Assembly (NCBI GenBank): GCA_003170135.1
Contig: PMZR01000084.1
Location: forward strand, 1-36,673
Direction of reading: 5' to 3'
Length of the DNA stretch: 36,673 bases
Source of the DNA: Acidobacteriota bacterium
GTDB lineage: Bacteria; Acidobacteriota; Vicinamibacteria; Vicinamibacterales; Fen-181
The notes under the pieces are model-generated. The model was not told the origin of the DNA, did not search any database, and worked only from the letters and a program-made list of their open reading frames with translations. The position numbers and the translations under genes are program-made. Positions within the stretch are counted from its first letter, which is position 1; each line of letters begins with the position of its first letter. Shown here piece after piece: positions 16,620-24,945 of this stretch.

Positions 16620-18737
16620 TCAGCCGATCGCGCGGCCCGCAAGCGTGGCCACGGCCTCGGCCAGCTCGTCGTCGTCGATCGGCTTTGACAGGTGGATCTG
16701 ATAGCCGGCCTCGAGCGACCGAGCCTGATCCTCGTGCCGCGCATAGGCGGTCAGCGCAATCGCGGGGATCCGGCCGCCCTGCGGTTCCGGCCGCGCACGC
16801 AGCCGCCGGATGAGGGCATAGCCGTCCTCGTCCGGCATGCCGATGTCGCCGATCAACACGTCAGGCCGCTCGGCGTCGATCAGGGTGAACGCTTCGCGGG
16901 CCGACGCGGCCGTCGCGACAATGGCGCCGTAGCGCTCGAGCGACGTCGAGATCAGCTCGCGCGCGTCCGCCTGGTCGTCCACGGCGAGCACCCGCAGGCC
17001 CCGAAGGGCGGACGCCGCGACAAAGGGACCAGAGGACACCCGCCGCGCAATCGTCGACGGGCCCGACGCCATGGCGGGAAGGTGCACGGTGAACGTCGCG
17101 CCGGCGCCGGGGCCGTCGCTCTCGACCCTGACCCGGCCGCCGTGCAACTCCGTCAGGTGCCGGACGATCGCCAGGCCGAGACCCAGTCCCCCGTGCGACC
17201 GGCTGGTCGAACTGTCCGCCTGCCGGAACCGATCGAACACGTACGGCAGGAATTCGCGGTCGATGCCGATGCCCGTGTCCACGACCGCGATCTCGGCCTC
17301 GCCGACGGTCCGCCGGACCGCGATGCCGACATGTCCGCCCGCTGGCGTGAACTTGATGGCGTTCGACAACAGGTTCCAGACGATCTGCTGCAGCCGGCCG
17401 GCATCGCCGAGGACCGCGACGGCCGGGTCGGGCACGGTTGCCTCGATCTCGATGTTCTTGGCGTGCGCCGCGGGCCGTATGCCGTCGAGCGCGGATTCGA
17501 CGACGGTGGCAATCGACACCGGGCGCAGGTCGAGTTTCAGTTTCCCCGTGACGATCCGCGACACGTCCAGGATGTCGGCCACCAGTTCCGCCTGCGCCTG
17601 CGCATTGCGCTCGATCGTCTCGAGCGCGCGGGCCGCCGCGTCCCCCGCGAGCGCCCCGCCGCGCAGCAGCCGCGTCCAGCCGAGGATCGCGTGCAGCGGC
17701 GTGCGCAGCTCGTGGGAGACGGTCGCCAGGAATTCGTCCTTCATGCGGTTCGCGTCCTGCGCCTCCTCGTAGAGCTGCGCGTTCGAGAGCGCCGCCGCCG
17801 CCCGGCCCGCCACTTCCTCGGCGACCGCGAGATCGTCGGTCGAGAACCGTCGATCCGACGTCGACACGAACGCCATCGCGCCGAAGACGCGCCGGTGCAC
17901 CCGCAAGGGCACGATCATGATCGCCGCGGCGTGCACCGCTCTCAGCAGGCGCAGATGCTCATCGTCTTCGGCCATCCCCCGCAGCACGTCGTCGGTGACC
18001 TCCGACAGGAGCAGGCACTCGCCCTGCAAGACCCGCTGCGCGACCGGCGTCTGGCCGAGCTTCGCGGAGGGCAGCCGGGAGCGGATCTCGCGGGCCAGGG
18101 CATCGGCGGCCGGCGGGGCCGCAACGGCCGCACGGCGGACGACACCGCCGCCTTGCAGGAGGTACACGAAACACCAGTCGCTCATCCCCGAGACGATCAG
18201 CCGGCCAACGTCCGCCAGCGTCGCTTCGAAATCCAGCGCGACGGTGACCAGGCGGCCGGCCTCGGCGAGGAACAGCAGGCGGCCCTGCGCGCGTTCGACC
18301 TGCCGGCGCGCCTCGCGCTCGCGCTCCAGCAGCGCCGCGCGCTCGCTTTCCACGCGCTGTCGCTCGGCCAGTTCGCGCAACGCGTCCTGCTCGCGCTCCT
18401 CGGCCCGTTTCGTCTCGCGCTTCAACGAGTGGTGCAGCGAGCTGATGACGAGTGAGACGATGACGAACGTGGTCAGCCGGAACAGGTGTCCGGCGTCGAA
18501 ATTGATCTCGTAGAGCGGCGGAATCAGGAAGTAATCGACCGCCAGTGCGGAGAGGACGGTACTGAGCAGGCCCGGCCAGACGCCGCCGTACCACGACGCC
18601 ACCGCGACCGCGGCCACGAACGTGGATTCGGGCATCACGGTGAGGTAGCTGCGGGCCAGCAACGTGACCTGCAGCGTGACGGCTACCGCGGCCAGCGCGA
18701 CGCCGTAGCGCAGCCACGCATTCGGCGATCGTTCCAT
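16620..18737 (-). CDS. Hybrid sensor histidine kinase with GAF and receiver domains
   Basis: 705 residues from ATG 18737, preceded by GAGGAG; an ATG six codons upstream is less well placed. Domains: a KdpD-like four-helix membrane region (about 10-103), a charged coiled coil (about 105-152), a GAF domain (about 155-320), HisKA with phospho-acceptor His342 in SHELRTPLHAILG, an HATPase domain (about 405-555, with NLLSNAIKFTP, VVDTGIGID and GGLGLGLAI boxes), and a C-terminal receiver (about 582-703) with Asp631 in IGDIGMPDEDGY and Lys685. Autophosphorylation with phosphotransfer to the attached receiver is expected; no DNA-binding output is attached or adjacent. It follows the polysaccharide synthase gene by 24 bases and is probably cotranscribed with it. 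Confidence 0.92.
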   Translation of the reverse strand: MERSPNAWLRYGVALAAVAVTLQVTLLARSYLTVMPESTFVAAVAVASWYGGVWPGLLSTVLSALAVDYFLIPPLYEINFDAGHLFRLTTFVIVSLVISSLHHSLKRETKRAEEREQDALRELAERQRVESERAALLEREREARRQVERAQGRLLFLAEAGRLVTVALDFEATLADVGRLIVSGMSDWCFVYLLQGGGVVRRAAVAAPPAADALAREIRSRLPSAKLGQTPVAQRVLQGECLLLSEVTDDVLRGMAEDDEHLRLLRAVHAAAIMIVPLRVHRRVFGAMAFVSTSDRRFSTDDLAVAEEVAGRAAAALSNAQLYEEAQDANRMKDEFLATVSHELRTPLHAILGWTRLLRGGALAGDAAARALETIERNAQAQAELVADILDVSRIVTGKLKLDLRPVSIATVVESALDGIRPAAHAKNIEIEATVPDPAVAVLGDAGRLQQIVWNLLSNAIKFTPAGGHVGIAVRRTVGEAEIAVVDTGIGIDREFLPYVFDRFRQADSSTSRSHGGLGLGLAIVRHLTELHGGRVRVESDGPGAGATFTVHLPAMASGPSTIARRVSSGPFVAASALRGLRVLAVDDQADARELISTSLERYGAIVATAASAREAFTLIDAERPDVLIGDIGMPDEDGYALIRRLRARPEPQGGRIPAIALTAYARHEDQARSLEAGYQIHLSKPIDDDELAEAVATLAGRAIG

Positions 18738-18761
18738 GGTGCTCCTCGCGTGCAACCGGTC

Positions 18762-21700
18762 TCAGATGCGCACGGTCGCCTTGCGTTCGAGCTTGTCCCA
18801 TTCAACCGCGCCGCCCTCGAGCGAGGACAGGATCGCCCGGACGGCCACGTAGTAGATGATCTGCCGGTAGAAGAACCGCTGCCAGAACAGCAGGACCAGC
18901 AGCCGGAAGTTCTCCCGCCACTCGAGCACGAAGGCGACCAGCGCCGACAGGAAATCGATCGCCTGGAACATCGCATAGTAGAAGAGCACCCGCCAGAGCG
19001 TGTCGGCCGAGAACTCGGCCGGGTGCTGCCAGCGGCCGAACGCCGCGGCGAGGAGCGAAATGACGAGCAGCAGATCCATCACCGGCGAGACCAGCGGAAA
19101 CAGCACCTGGAAGACGAAGATGTTCGGCAGCGCGACGAAGCCAAGCGAGCCATAGCGCGGCCGGAACAGCGCATCCTTGTGCTTCCACGCCGCCTGGAAC
19201 GTGCCGTACGTCCAGCGGTACCGCTGGCGGATGAATCCTCCGAGCGTGTCGGGCGCCTCGGTGAGCGCGATGGCCTGGTCCTCGTACGCGATCGAGTAGC
19301 CGAGGCGGCGGATCGCGAACGTGAGGTCGGCGTCCTCGGCGAGCGTGCGCGGGGAGAAGCCGCCCGCCCGCTCCAGCACGTCGCGGCGCCAGGCGCCGAC
19401 CGCGCCGGGCACGACCGTGATGCAGTCGAGCGTGTCGAACGCGCGCCGGTCCAGGTTCTGGCTCGTGATGTATTCGAGGGCCTGCCAGCGCGTGAGCAGG
19501 TTCACCCGGTTCCCCACCTTGGCGTTGCCCGCCACGGCGCCGATGCGCGGGTTGGCGAAGTGACGGACCAGGGTCCGCACCGTGCCGCGCGCGAACACGG
19601 TGTCGGCGTCGAGCGCGACGACGATCTCGGCGCTGGTGCGGGCCACGCCGTAGTTGAGCGCGTGCGCCTTGCCCGCGTTCGCTTGCGTCAGCACGCGGAT
19701 CTTGGGGTTCCCGGCGAACGCGCGCTCCAGGCGCGCCACGGTGTCGTCGGTCGACCCGTCGTCCACCACGATGATCTCGAAGCCGCCTGGATGGTCGCAC
19801 GCGAGCAGCGAGGTGACCGTCTGCACGATCACCTTCGCTTCGTTGTACGCGGGCACGATCACGGCCACCGACGGGTCGTAGGACGGATCGAAGACCGCGT
19901 GGCGGGCATGCCACGTCTGACGGGCCGCGAGCGCGCCGATGAACACCAGCCGGGCCGCGCCCAGGACGATGCCGCCGAGGAACAGCCAGTGGAGCGCACT
20001 GATGGCCACCCACAGCGCGCCGAACGCCGCGCGGTCCGTCCACGCGCCCCAGCGCTCGGTGGCCGACAGCGGCGGCATCACCTCGTCACGCGTGCGCCCG
20101 ATCAGGTCGGACACCGCCACGAACCGGTAGCCGCGCTGGCGCAGCTGGGTGATGAGCAGCGGCAGCGCCTCGATCGTCTCGGAGCGATCGCCGCCGCCGT
20201 CGTGCAGGAGCACGATGTTCCCCTGGTGGCGCTCCAGCTGGTCGATCGTCCGCTGCACGATCGCCGGCGCGCCCGGCCGCTGCCAGTCGCCGGGGTCCAC
20301 CTTCATGCCGACGGTGATGTACCCGCGCTCGCGCGCCAGTTCGAGCGGCCGCACCTGGTCCGGCGTTTCGGGCTCGGCGTCTTCCGCGTACGGCGGCCGG
20401 AACAGGTGCGACTGCCGCCCGACCACGCTTTCGAACAGCCGCTGCGTCGCCGAGAGCTCGAGGCGGAACTGCACCGGCGGAATGGTCGCGATGTTGGGAT
20501 GCGTGAAGGTGTGGTTGCCGAGTTCGTGGCCTTCGGCGACCTCGCGGCGCAGCAGATCCGGATACTCCTCGCCGTTGACGCCGATGATGAAGAAGGTCGC
20601 CGGCACCTTCGCCTGTTTCAGGATGTCGAGGATGTCCGGCGTGACGTCCGGATCGGGCCCGTCGTCGAACGTGAGCGCGACCTGGTGATCGCGGGCGCCG
20701 TACCGCGTCAGGACGTAGGGCGACGGAAAGACCGTGAACTGTTCACCCGTGATGAAGCCGGATGCCGGGTCGAACGTGACCGTGCGCGTTCCCGGCTGCG
20801 GCTGCGACGTGATGCCGAGGATCTCGCCGTCTCCCTCGTAATCGAGGTCGTAGCCGTACCGCATGCTGCCGAGCGCGGAGGCGGCCTGCGCGTCGAGCGG
20901 CACGTTCCTGCCGAAGAACGTCCAGATGGCCGGATCCTCGCTCCCCAGCCGCCACAGCGCGGCGCCCGTCGCGCCGAGCGTTCTCACGATCGCCAGCTGG
21001 TCGAACACCGTCGTCGCGTCCAGCATCCAGACCTGGTGCACCTTGTCGTCGTCATCCGCGTAGGTGAACATCGGGTTGAGCGATGCCGGATCGACATGGA
21101 TGGCGCCCTCGGATTCCTTCGCGGTCAGCACCGCCTCCTCGAACGTCCGCTCGACGGCCGGCGTTTTCGGCATCCAGTCGTAGGCGTAGTTGCCCAGGGC
21201 GACGATCGTTCTCGCCGGCGGCGTGTCCCTCAACCGCCTTCGCACCGCCTTGTCGAACCATTCGAGGCTCGCGATGGGCCCGGCGCTGCCGGCCGGCCAG
21301 TGCTGGTCGTAGGCCATCACGATGACGTAATCGGCGTCCCTCGAGATGCCCCGGTAATCGAACCCCTCGTCGTCGGCGGGCACGTTGACCCACACCGTGC
21401 GATGCGCCGCGTGGAAGGCGGCGCAGAGATCCTGGATGAACCGCGTGAAGGGACGCGCGGCGGCGGCGGGCACGTTCTCGAAGTCGATGCTGACCCCCGG
21501 AAACCGATCGCGCGTGACGTAGTCGAGCAACTGGCTGACGACGCGCGCCCGGGCATCCGGGTTCGCAACCATGGCCGCCAGGACCTTGTCCTGCCAATCG
21601 CGGCCGTCGAAGTTGTTGATGAGCGGCACCACCTTCAGGTCCGGGCGCCGCTCCTTGACGAACCGCATCACGCTTTGCTGGCGATCGAGATCGTCGACAA

Positions 21701-22160
21701 CGACCGTGCCGTTGCCATCGCGCAGGTGCAGCCATTCAGGGATGAGCACGTCGAGGTTCGCCACGTTCTCGCGCAACGACGTCATGCTCGAGTCGTCCCA
21801 GTTCACGAAGAACCCGACGCTCATGGGCTGGCCGGCCGCGGGCGCCCGTCGCCCCCGCAGTAACTCGGGTCGTTGACGTTGTTGGGCCTCGAGGCGGCGC
21901 TTGGCCTCCACGAACCGCCGGCTGGCCGCGCCGGTGGGCGGCGGATCCGGCACGGGCGGCGCCAGGTGACCGCCGCGGGGGAGCAACAGGGACTGCGGCA
22001 ACTTCAACGCCGGCAGCACCGGGTTGATGAGCACGCTGGCAACCAGGCCGCCGAACACGATCGTGAAAATCAGCGCGGCGGCGAACAGGCCGCGGCGAAA
22101 GCGCGGCCAGCGCTTCCGCTGCGGATCGAAGAAGATTGGGCGTGTCTGGTTGCCAGCCAT
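18762..22160 (-). CDS. GH18-like / polysaccharide deacetylase / GT2 glycosyltransferase fusion
   Basis: 1132 residues. A membrane helix (about 24-47) leads to an extracytoplasmic part. Residues about 112-440 are GH18-like, with FPGVSIDFENVP near 220 carrying the candidate catalytic Glu. Residues about 490-690 are a NodB deacetylase: VALTFDDGPD, HELGNHTFTHPN, FRPPYAE and VLLHDGGG, with metal-binding Asp and His pairs all present. After helices near 725-750 comes a processive GT2 domain (about 765-1000): VDDGSTDDT, ALDADT, LAEDADLTF and RQRYRWTYG (the QxxRW motif). C-terminal membrane helices follow. By family logic the GT2 part polymerises a beta-linked hexosamine across the membrane, while the outer domains deacetylate and trim it, as in poly-N-acetylglucosamine systems. 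The polymer is not proven. The ATG has no strong ribosome site. The kinase gene downstream may tune it. Confidence 0.9.
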   Translation of the reverse strand: MAGNQTRPIFFDPQRKRWPRFRRGLFAAALIFTIVFGGLVASVLINPVLPALKLPQSLLLPRGGHLAPPVPDPPPTGAASRRFVEAKRRLEAQQRQRPELLRGRRAPAAGQPMSVGFFVNWDDSSMTSLRENVANLDVLIPEWLHLRDGNGTVVVDDLDRQQSVMRFVKERRPDLKVVPLINNFDGRDWQDKVLAAMVANPDARARVVSQLLDYVTRDRFPGVSIDFENVPAAAARPFTRFIQDLCAAFHAAHRTVWVNVPADDEGFDYRGISRDADYVIVMAYDQHWPAGSAGPIASLEWFDKAVRRRLRDTPPARTIVALGNYAYDWMPKTPAVERTFEEAVLTAKESEGAIHVDPASLNPMFTYADDDDKVHQVWMLDATTVFDQLAIVRTLGATGAALWRLGSEDPAIWTFFGRNVPLDAQAASALGSMRYGYDLDYEGDGEILGITSQPQPGTRTVTFDPASGFITGEQFTVFPSPYVLTRYGARDHQVALTFDDGPDPDVTPDILDILKQAKVPATFFIIGVNGEEYPDLLRREVAEGHELGNHTFTHPNIATIPPVQFRLELSATQRLFESVVGRQSHLFRPPYAEDAEPETPDQVRPLELARERGYITVGMKVDPGDWQRPGAPAIVQRTIDQLERHQGNIVLLHDGGGDRSETIEALPLLITQLRQRGYRFVAVSDLIGRTRDEVMPPLSATERWGAWTDRAAFGALWVAISALHWLFLGGIVLGAARLVFIGALAARQTWHARHAVFDPSYDPSVAVIVPAYNEAKVIVQTVTSLLACDHPGGFEIIVVDDGSTDDTVARLERAFAGNPKIRVLTQANAGKAHALNYGVARTSAEIVVALDADTVFARGTVRTLVRHFANPRIGAVAGNAKVGNRVNLLTRWQALEYITSQNLDRRAFDTLDCITVVPGAVGAWRRDVLERAGGFSPRTLAEDADLTFAIRRLGYSIAYEDQAIALTEAPDTLGGFIRQRYRWTYGTFQAAWKHKDALFRPRYGSLGFVALPNIFVFQVLFPLVSPVMDLLLVISLLAAAFGRWQHPAEFSADTLWRVLFYYAMFQAIDFLSALVAFVLEWRENFRLLVLLFWQRFFYRQIIYYVAVRAILSSLEGGAVEWDKLERKATVRI

Positions 22161-22367
22161 CGGAGTTCACACCCGGTTCCGGACGGGCTCACACGCCGCC
22201 CTACGCGAGCCTCTCCCGGAGCGTGGCGGATCAACCCGGAACCTGAGGTGTAATCCCATGATACAACGCGGACCGTGTCCCGCGGGCCGGCTCGGCCTCT
22301 CCTTTCCCGTTGTGCGGGCGGTACGAACGGATGAGAATTGTGGAAACCCCCGGAGGTGCGACCCCAC

Positions 22368-24236
22368 GTGACCGACGATAGCGTCGCAAACGGCCCCGCG
22401 CGCACCGTCTACGCGCACCGGCAGGCGGTGCACGCGGCGCAACAGCAGCGTCTCGCCGATCGATCGCGGACCATCGCGTACCTGCGGGTCGCGACGTTTC
22501 TGGGCGGCGCCGCCTTGCTCGTCGGCGCCGTCACGGCGGCACACCCGCGCTCGGAGTGGCTCTCTGCCGCGGGCGCGATGCTCCTGCTCGTCTTCGGCGC
22601 GCTGGTCACGTACCACGCCGGCGTCGAACGCCGCGAGCGGCGGCACGAGGCCCTGCGGCGCATCAACGAGATCGCGCTCGCGAAACTCGCCCGCGATTGG
22701 GCGCGGGTGCCGGTGTCACCGGCGACCGCTCCCCCATCTCACGCGTACGCCGAGGATCTCGACCTGTTCGGCCGGGCCTCCCTGTTCGCGCTGCTCTGGA
22801 GTGGTGGGACGGAAATGGGCCGCACGCGCCTGGCCGACTGGGTGTTGCAGCCGGCAGCGCCGGAGCAGGTGCGCGCCCGGCAGGGCGCGATCGACGAGAT
22901 GGCGCCGCTCATCGATCTACGACAGGAGGTGCTCGCCGCCGCACACGTCGGGGCGCTCGAATCACATCAGGCGACCCGGTTCGTGGAATGGGCGGAAGAA
23001 CGGCCGTGGCTGTCGGTTTGTCCGGTGGCCGTGTGGGCGATCCGCGGGCTGACCGCGGCGATCCTCTCGCTCATCGTCCTGCAAGTCGCCGGCGTCGTGC
23101 ACGAGATGTTCTGGATCCTGCCGGCAGCGGTGGCCTTCATCGTCAGCAACCTGCTGGCGGCGAAGGTCGAGCACGTCTTCGACCGCGCGTTCGCGCAACA
23201 CGCCGTGTTCCGTCACTACGCGAAACTGTTTCGCCTGGTCTCATCCGTCCCATTCGGCAGCCCGCTCCTGCGCGATTTACAGGCTGCACTCGTGACGGAC
23301 CATCACACCGCGGATCGGCAGATGGCGCGGCTGCACCATCTGATGGAGCTTGCCGATCTGCGCCGCTCGGCACTGGTTCACCTGCCCGTCCAGATTCTCA
23401 CGCTCTGGGACTTCCACGTCGTCCTGCTCGTGGAGCGGTGGCAATGCCGGGCCGGGCGTGCGGTGCGGCGCTGGTTCGACACGCTGGCCACCTTCGAAGC
23501 GCTGGCCGCGCTCGCCGCCCTTCGGTTCGACAACCCGTCGTGGGCGTTCGCGCAAGTGGCGGCCGAGGCCGGCGAGGACGTGCTCGATGCGACGCAGCTC
23601 GGCCACCCGCTCCTTGCCCCGGGAGTTCGCGTCGACAACGACGTGCGGATCGGGCCTCCCGGCACCTTCCTGCTCGTGACCGGGTCGAACATGTCGGGAA
23701 AGAGCACGTTGCTGCGGGCGGTCGGCGTCAACGTCGTCCTCGCGCAGGCGGGCGCGCCGGTCTGTGCCGCACGCATGCGCCTGCCGCCGGTCCGTCTCTA
23801 TACGAGCATCCGCGTGCAGGACTCGCTCGAGCAGGGCGTATCGTTCTTCATGGCCGCCGTGAAACGGCTGAAGCAGGTGGTGGAAGCCGCCGGGCAGGGC
23901 CCGCCCATGCTGCTCTACCTGCTGGACGAGGTGCTGCAGGGCACCAACACCGCGGAGCGGCAGATCGCGGTCAGGAGCATCCTCCGGCACCTGCTCCAGC
24001 GTCCGGCGATTGGTGCGGTCACGACGCACGATCTCATGCTGGCCGCCACACCCGATCTCGCGGCCGCGGTGCAGGCGGTCCACTTCACCGAGCACCTGGA
24101 GCCATCGGGCGCCGGCGCCTCGATGACCTTCGACTACCGGCTGCGGCCCGGCCTCGCGACGTCCCACAATGCGCTGAAACTGATGGAGATGATGGGGCTG
24201 GCCGTCGATGACCCCGACCCTGGGGCCAGGTCGTGA
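22368..24236 (+). CDS. Membrane-anchored MutS-family ATPase
   Basis: 622 residues from GTG 22368, nine bases after a strong GGAGGTG; a TTG at 22338 is the upstream alternative. Two N-terminal helices (about 36-80) and two more (about 218-265) give a membrane-bound N-terminal half. A MutS lever/connector-like helical region follows, then the ATPase: Walker A TGSNMSGKSTLLRA (about 438-451), signature region SIRVQDSLEQGVSFFMAAV, Walker B LLYLLDEVLQGTN (Asp520, Glu521) and TTHDLMLA. The mismatch-recognition domain of MutS is absent, as is the Smr nuclease of MutS2. It therefore should not be called a mismatch repair protein. Relatives of this short membrane type occur in several phyla without assigned function. 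Its last codons lie in a large inverted repeat. Confidence 0.85.
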   Translation: MTDDSVANGPARTVYAHRQAVHAAQQQRLADRSRTIAYLRVATFLGGAALLVGAVTAAHPRSEWLSAAGAMLLLVFGALVTYHAGVERRERRHEALRRINEIALAKLARDWARVPVSPATAPPSHAYAEDLDLFGRASLFALLWSGGTEMGRTRLADWVLQPAAPEQVRARQGAIDEMAPLIDLRQEVLAAAHVGALESHQATRFVEWAEERPWLSVCPVAVWAIRGLTAAILSLIVLQVAGVVHEMFWILPAAVAFIVSNLLAAKVEHVFDRAFAQHAVFRHYAKLFRLVSSVPFGSPLLRDLQAALVTDHHTADRQMARLHHLMELADLRRSALVHLPVQILTLWDFHVVLLVERWQCRAGRAVRRWFDTLATFEALAALAALRFDNPSWAFAQVAAEAGEDVLDATQLGHPLLAPGVRVDNDVRIGPPGTFLLVTGSNMSGKSTLLRAVGVNVVLAQAGAPVCAARMRLPPVRLYTSIRVQDSLEQGVSFFMAAVKRLKQVVEAAGQGPPMLLYLLDEVLQGTNTAERQIAVRSILRHLLQRPAIGAVTTHDLMLAATPDLAAAVQAVHFTEHLEPSGAGASMTFDYRLRPGLATSHNALKLMEMMGLAVDDPDPGARS

Positions 24237-24270
24237 AAAAACCGTCAAATCAAGACCTGACCCCAGGGTC
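24216..24270. terminator. Inverted repeat holding both convergent gene ends
   Basis: The arms 24216-24232 and 24254-24270 are 17 bases each with one mismatch (GACCCTGGGGCCAGGTC against the complement of the other arm). The 21-base loop contains the TGA of the MutS-like gene (24234-24236) and the TGA of lutC (24250-24252, read on the other strand). A run of six A lies in the loop. It could terminate both convergent transcripts. Part of the right arm is a copy of the 9869 repeat, so it is probably a REP-type element. Confidence 0.7.
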
Positions 24271-24945
24271 GTGGACGAGGATGATGAACAACTGCTTCGG
24301 GCCGTGAACGCCGATGGTCAGCGTCAGCTCGATGTCGGCGGTCCGGCTCGGGCCCGTGATGAACGTCACCGCGCTGGAACGCTCGAACTCGCGGTCCCGC
24401 TCGAGCGCCTCGAGCACCTCGGGCAGGCCCGCGACCACGCGGCCGACCGGCAGCAGCGCAATGTGCGCGGGCGGCAGCAACGACTCGATGCGCCCGCCTT
24501 CCGGACCGCCGCCGACCACCAGCGTTCCCGTCTCGGCAATGCCATAGGCTGCCGCGGTGACACCCACGGCCGCGGATCTGGCGATCGCGGTCGCGGATGT
24601 GTCGTTCTGCGAGGAGGTGCGCCGCACCGTGCACTCCTCGATCACGTCTGACAGCCTGGCCACGTTCCACGGCGCGCCCCAGGCGTCGGCGGAGACGACA
24701 ACCTGCTGCGCGCCGAACTCGGACAGGATGTCGGCGACACGCTGGAGAGCGCCCTCGGCGTCGGCGGCGATGGACACGAACGCCTCGGCCGCCTCGGCCT
24801 CTGCGACGAAGCGCTTGACGAGGGCCGACGACGACTGCGCCGCAGGCCGCGCCAGCGGCCGCGGCCGGTCCGCCTCCACGGGGCACGCGGCCACGGCCCG
24901 GCGCACCCTCGCGATCATCGCGTCGCGGCTATGCTCGTCGCCCAT
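24250..24945 (-). CDS. lutC: LutC-type LUD-domain lactate-utilisation protein
   Basis: 231 residues, close to the usual LutC/YkgG length. The LUD domain is recognisable from GITAAAYGIAETGTLV-type sequence (here VTAAAYGIAETGTLVV), HIALLPVGRVVAGL and the C-terminal FITGPSRTADIEL...GVHGPKQL. With LutA and LutB it forms an iron-sulfur L-lactate oxidase system in Bacillus-type bacteria; LutC itself has no cysteine cluster. The ATG overlaps the lutB stop by 17 bases, so the two are translationally linked. The C terminus DPGVRS is encoded inside the inverted repeat shared with the convergent neighbour. Confidence 0.92.
   Translation of the reverse strand: MGDEHSRDAMIARVRRAVAACPVEADRPRPLARPAAQSSSALVKRFVAEAEAAEAFVSIAADAEGALQRVADILSEFGAQQVVVSADAWGAPWNVARLSDVIEECTVRRTSSQNDTSATAIARSAAVGVTAAAYGIAETGTLVVGGGPEGGRIESLLPPAHIALLPVGRVVAGLPEVLEALERDREFERSSAVTFITGPSRTADIELTLTIGVHGPKQLFIILVHDPGVRS

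Noticed and set aside
18486..21863. 1125-residue plus-strand open frame
   Set aside because: Antisense shadow of the polysaccharide synthase; composition is typical of reverse-frame GC-rich DNA.
22368..24236. Annotation as mismatch repair protein MutS or MutS2
   Set aside because: Both the mismatch-recognition domain and the Smr domain are absent and membrane helices are present.
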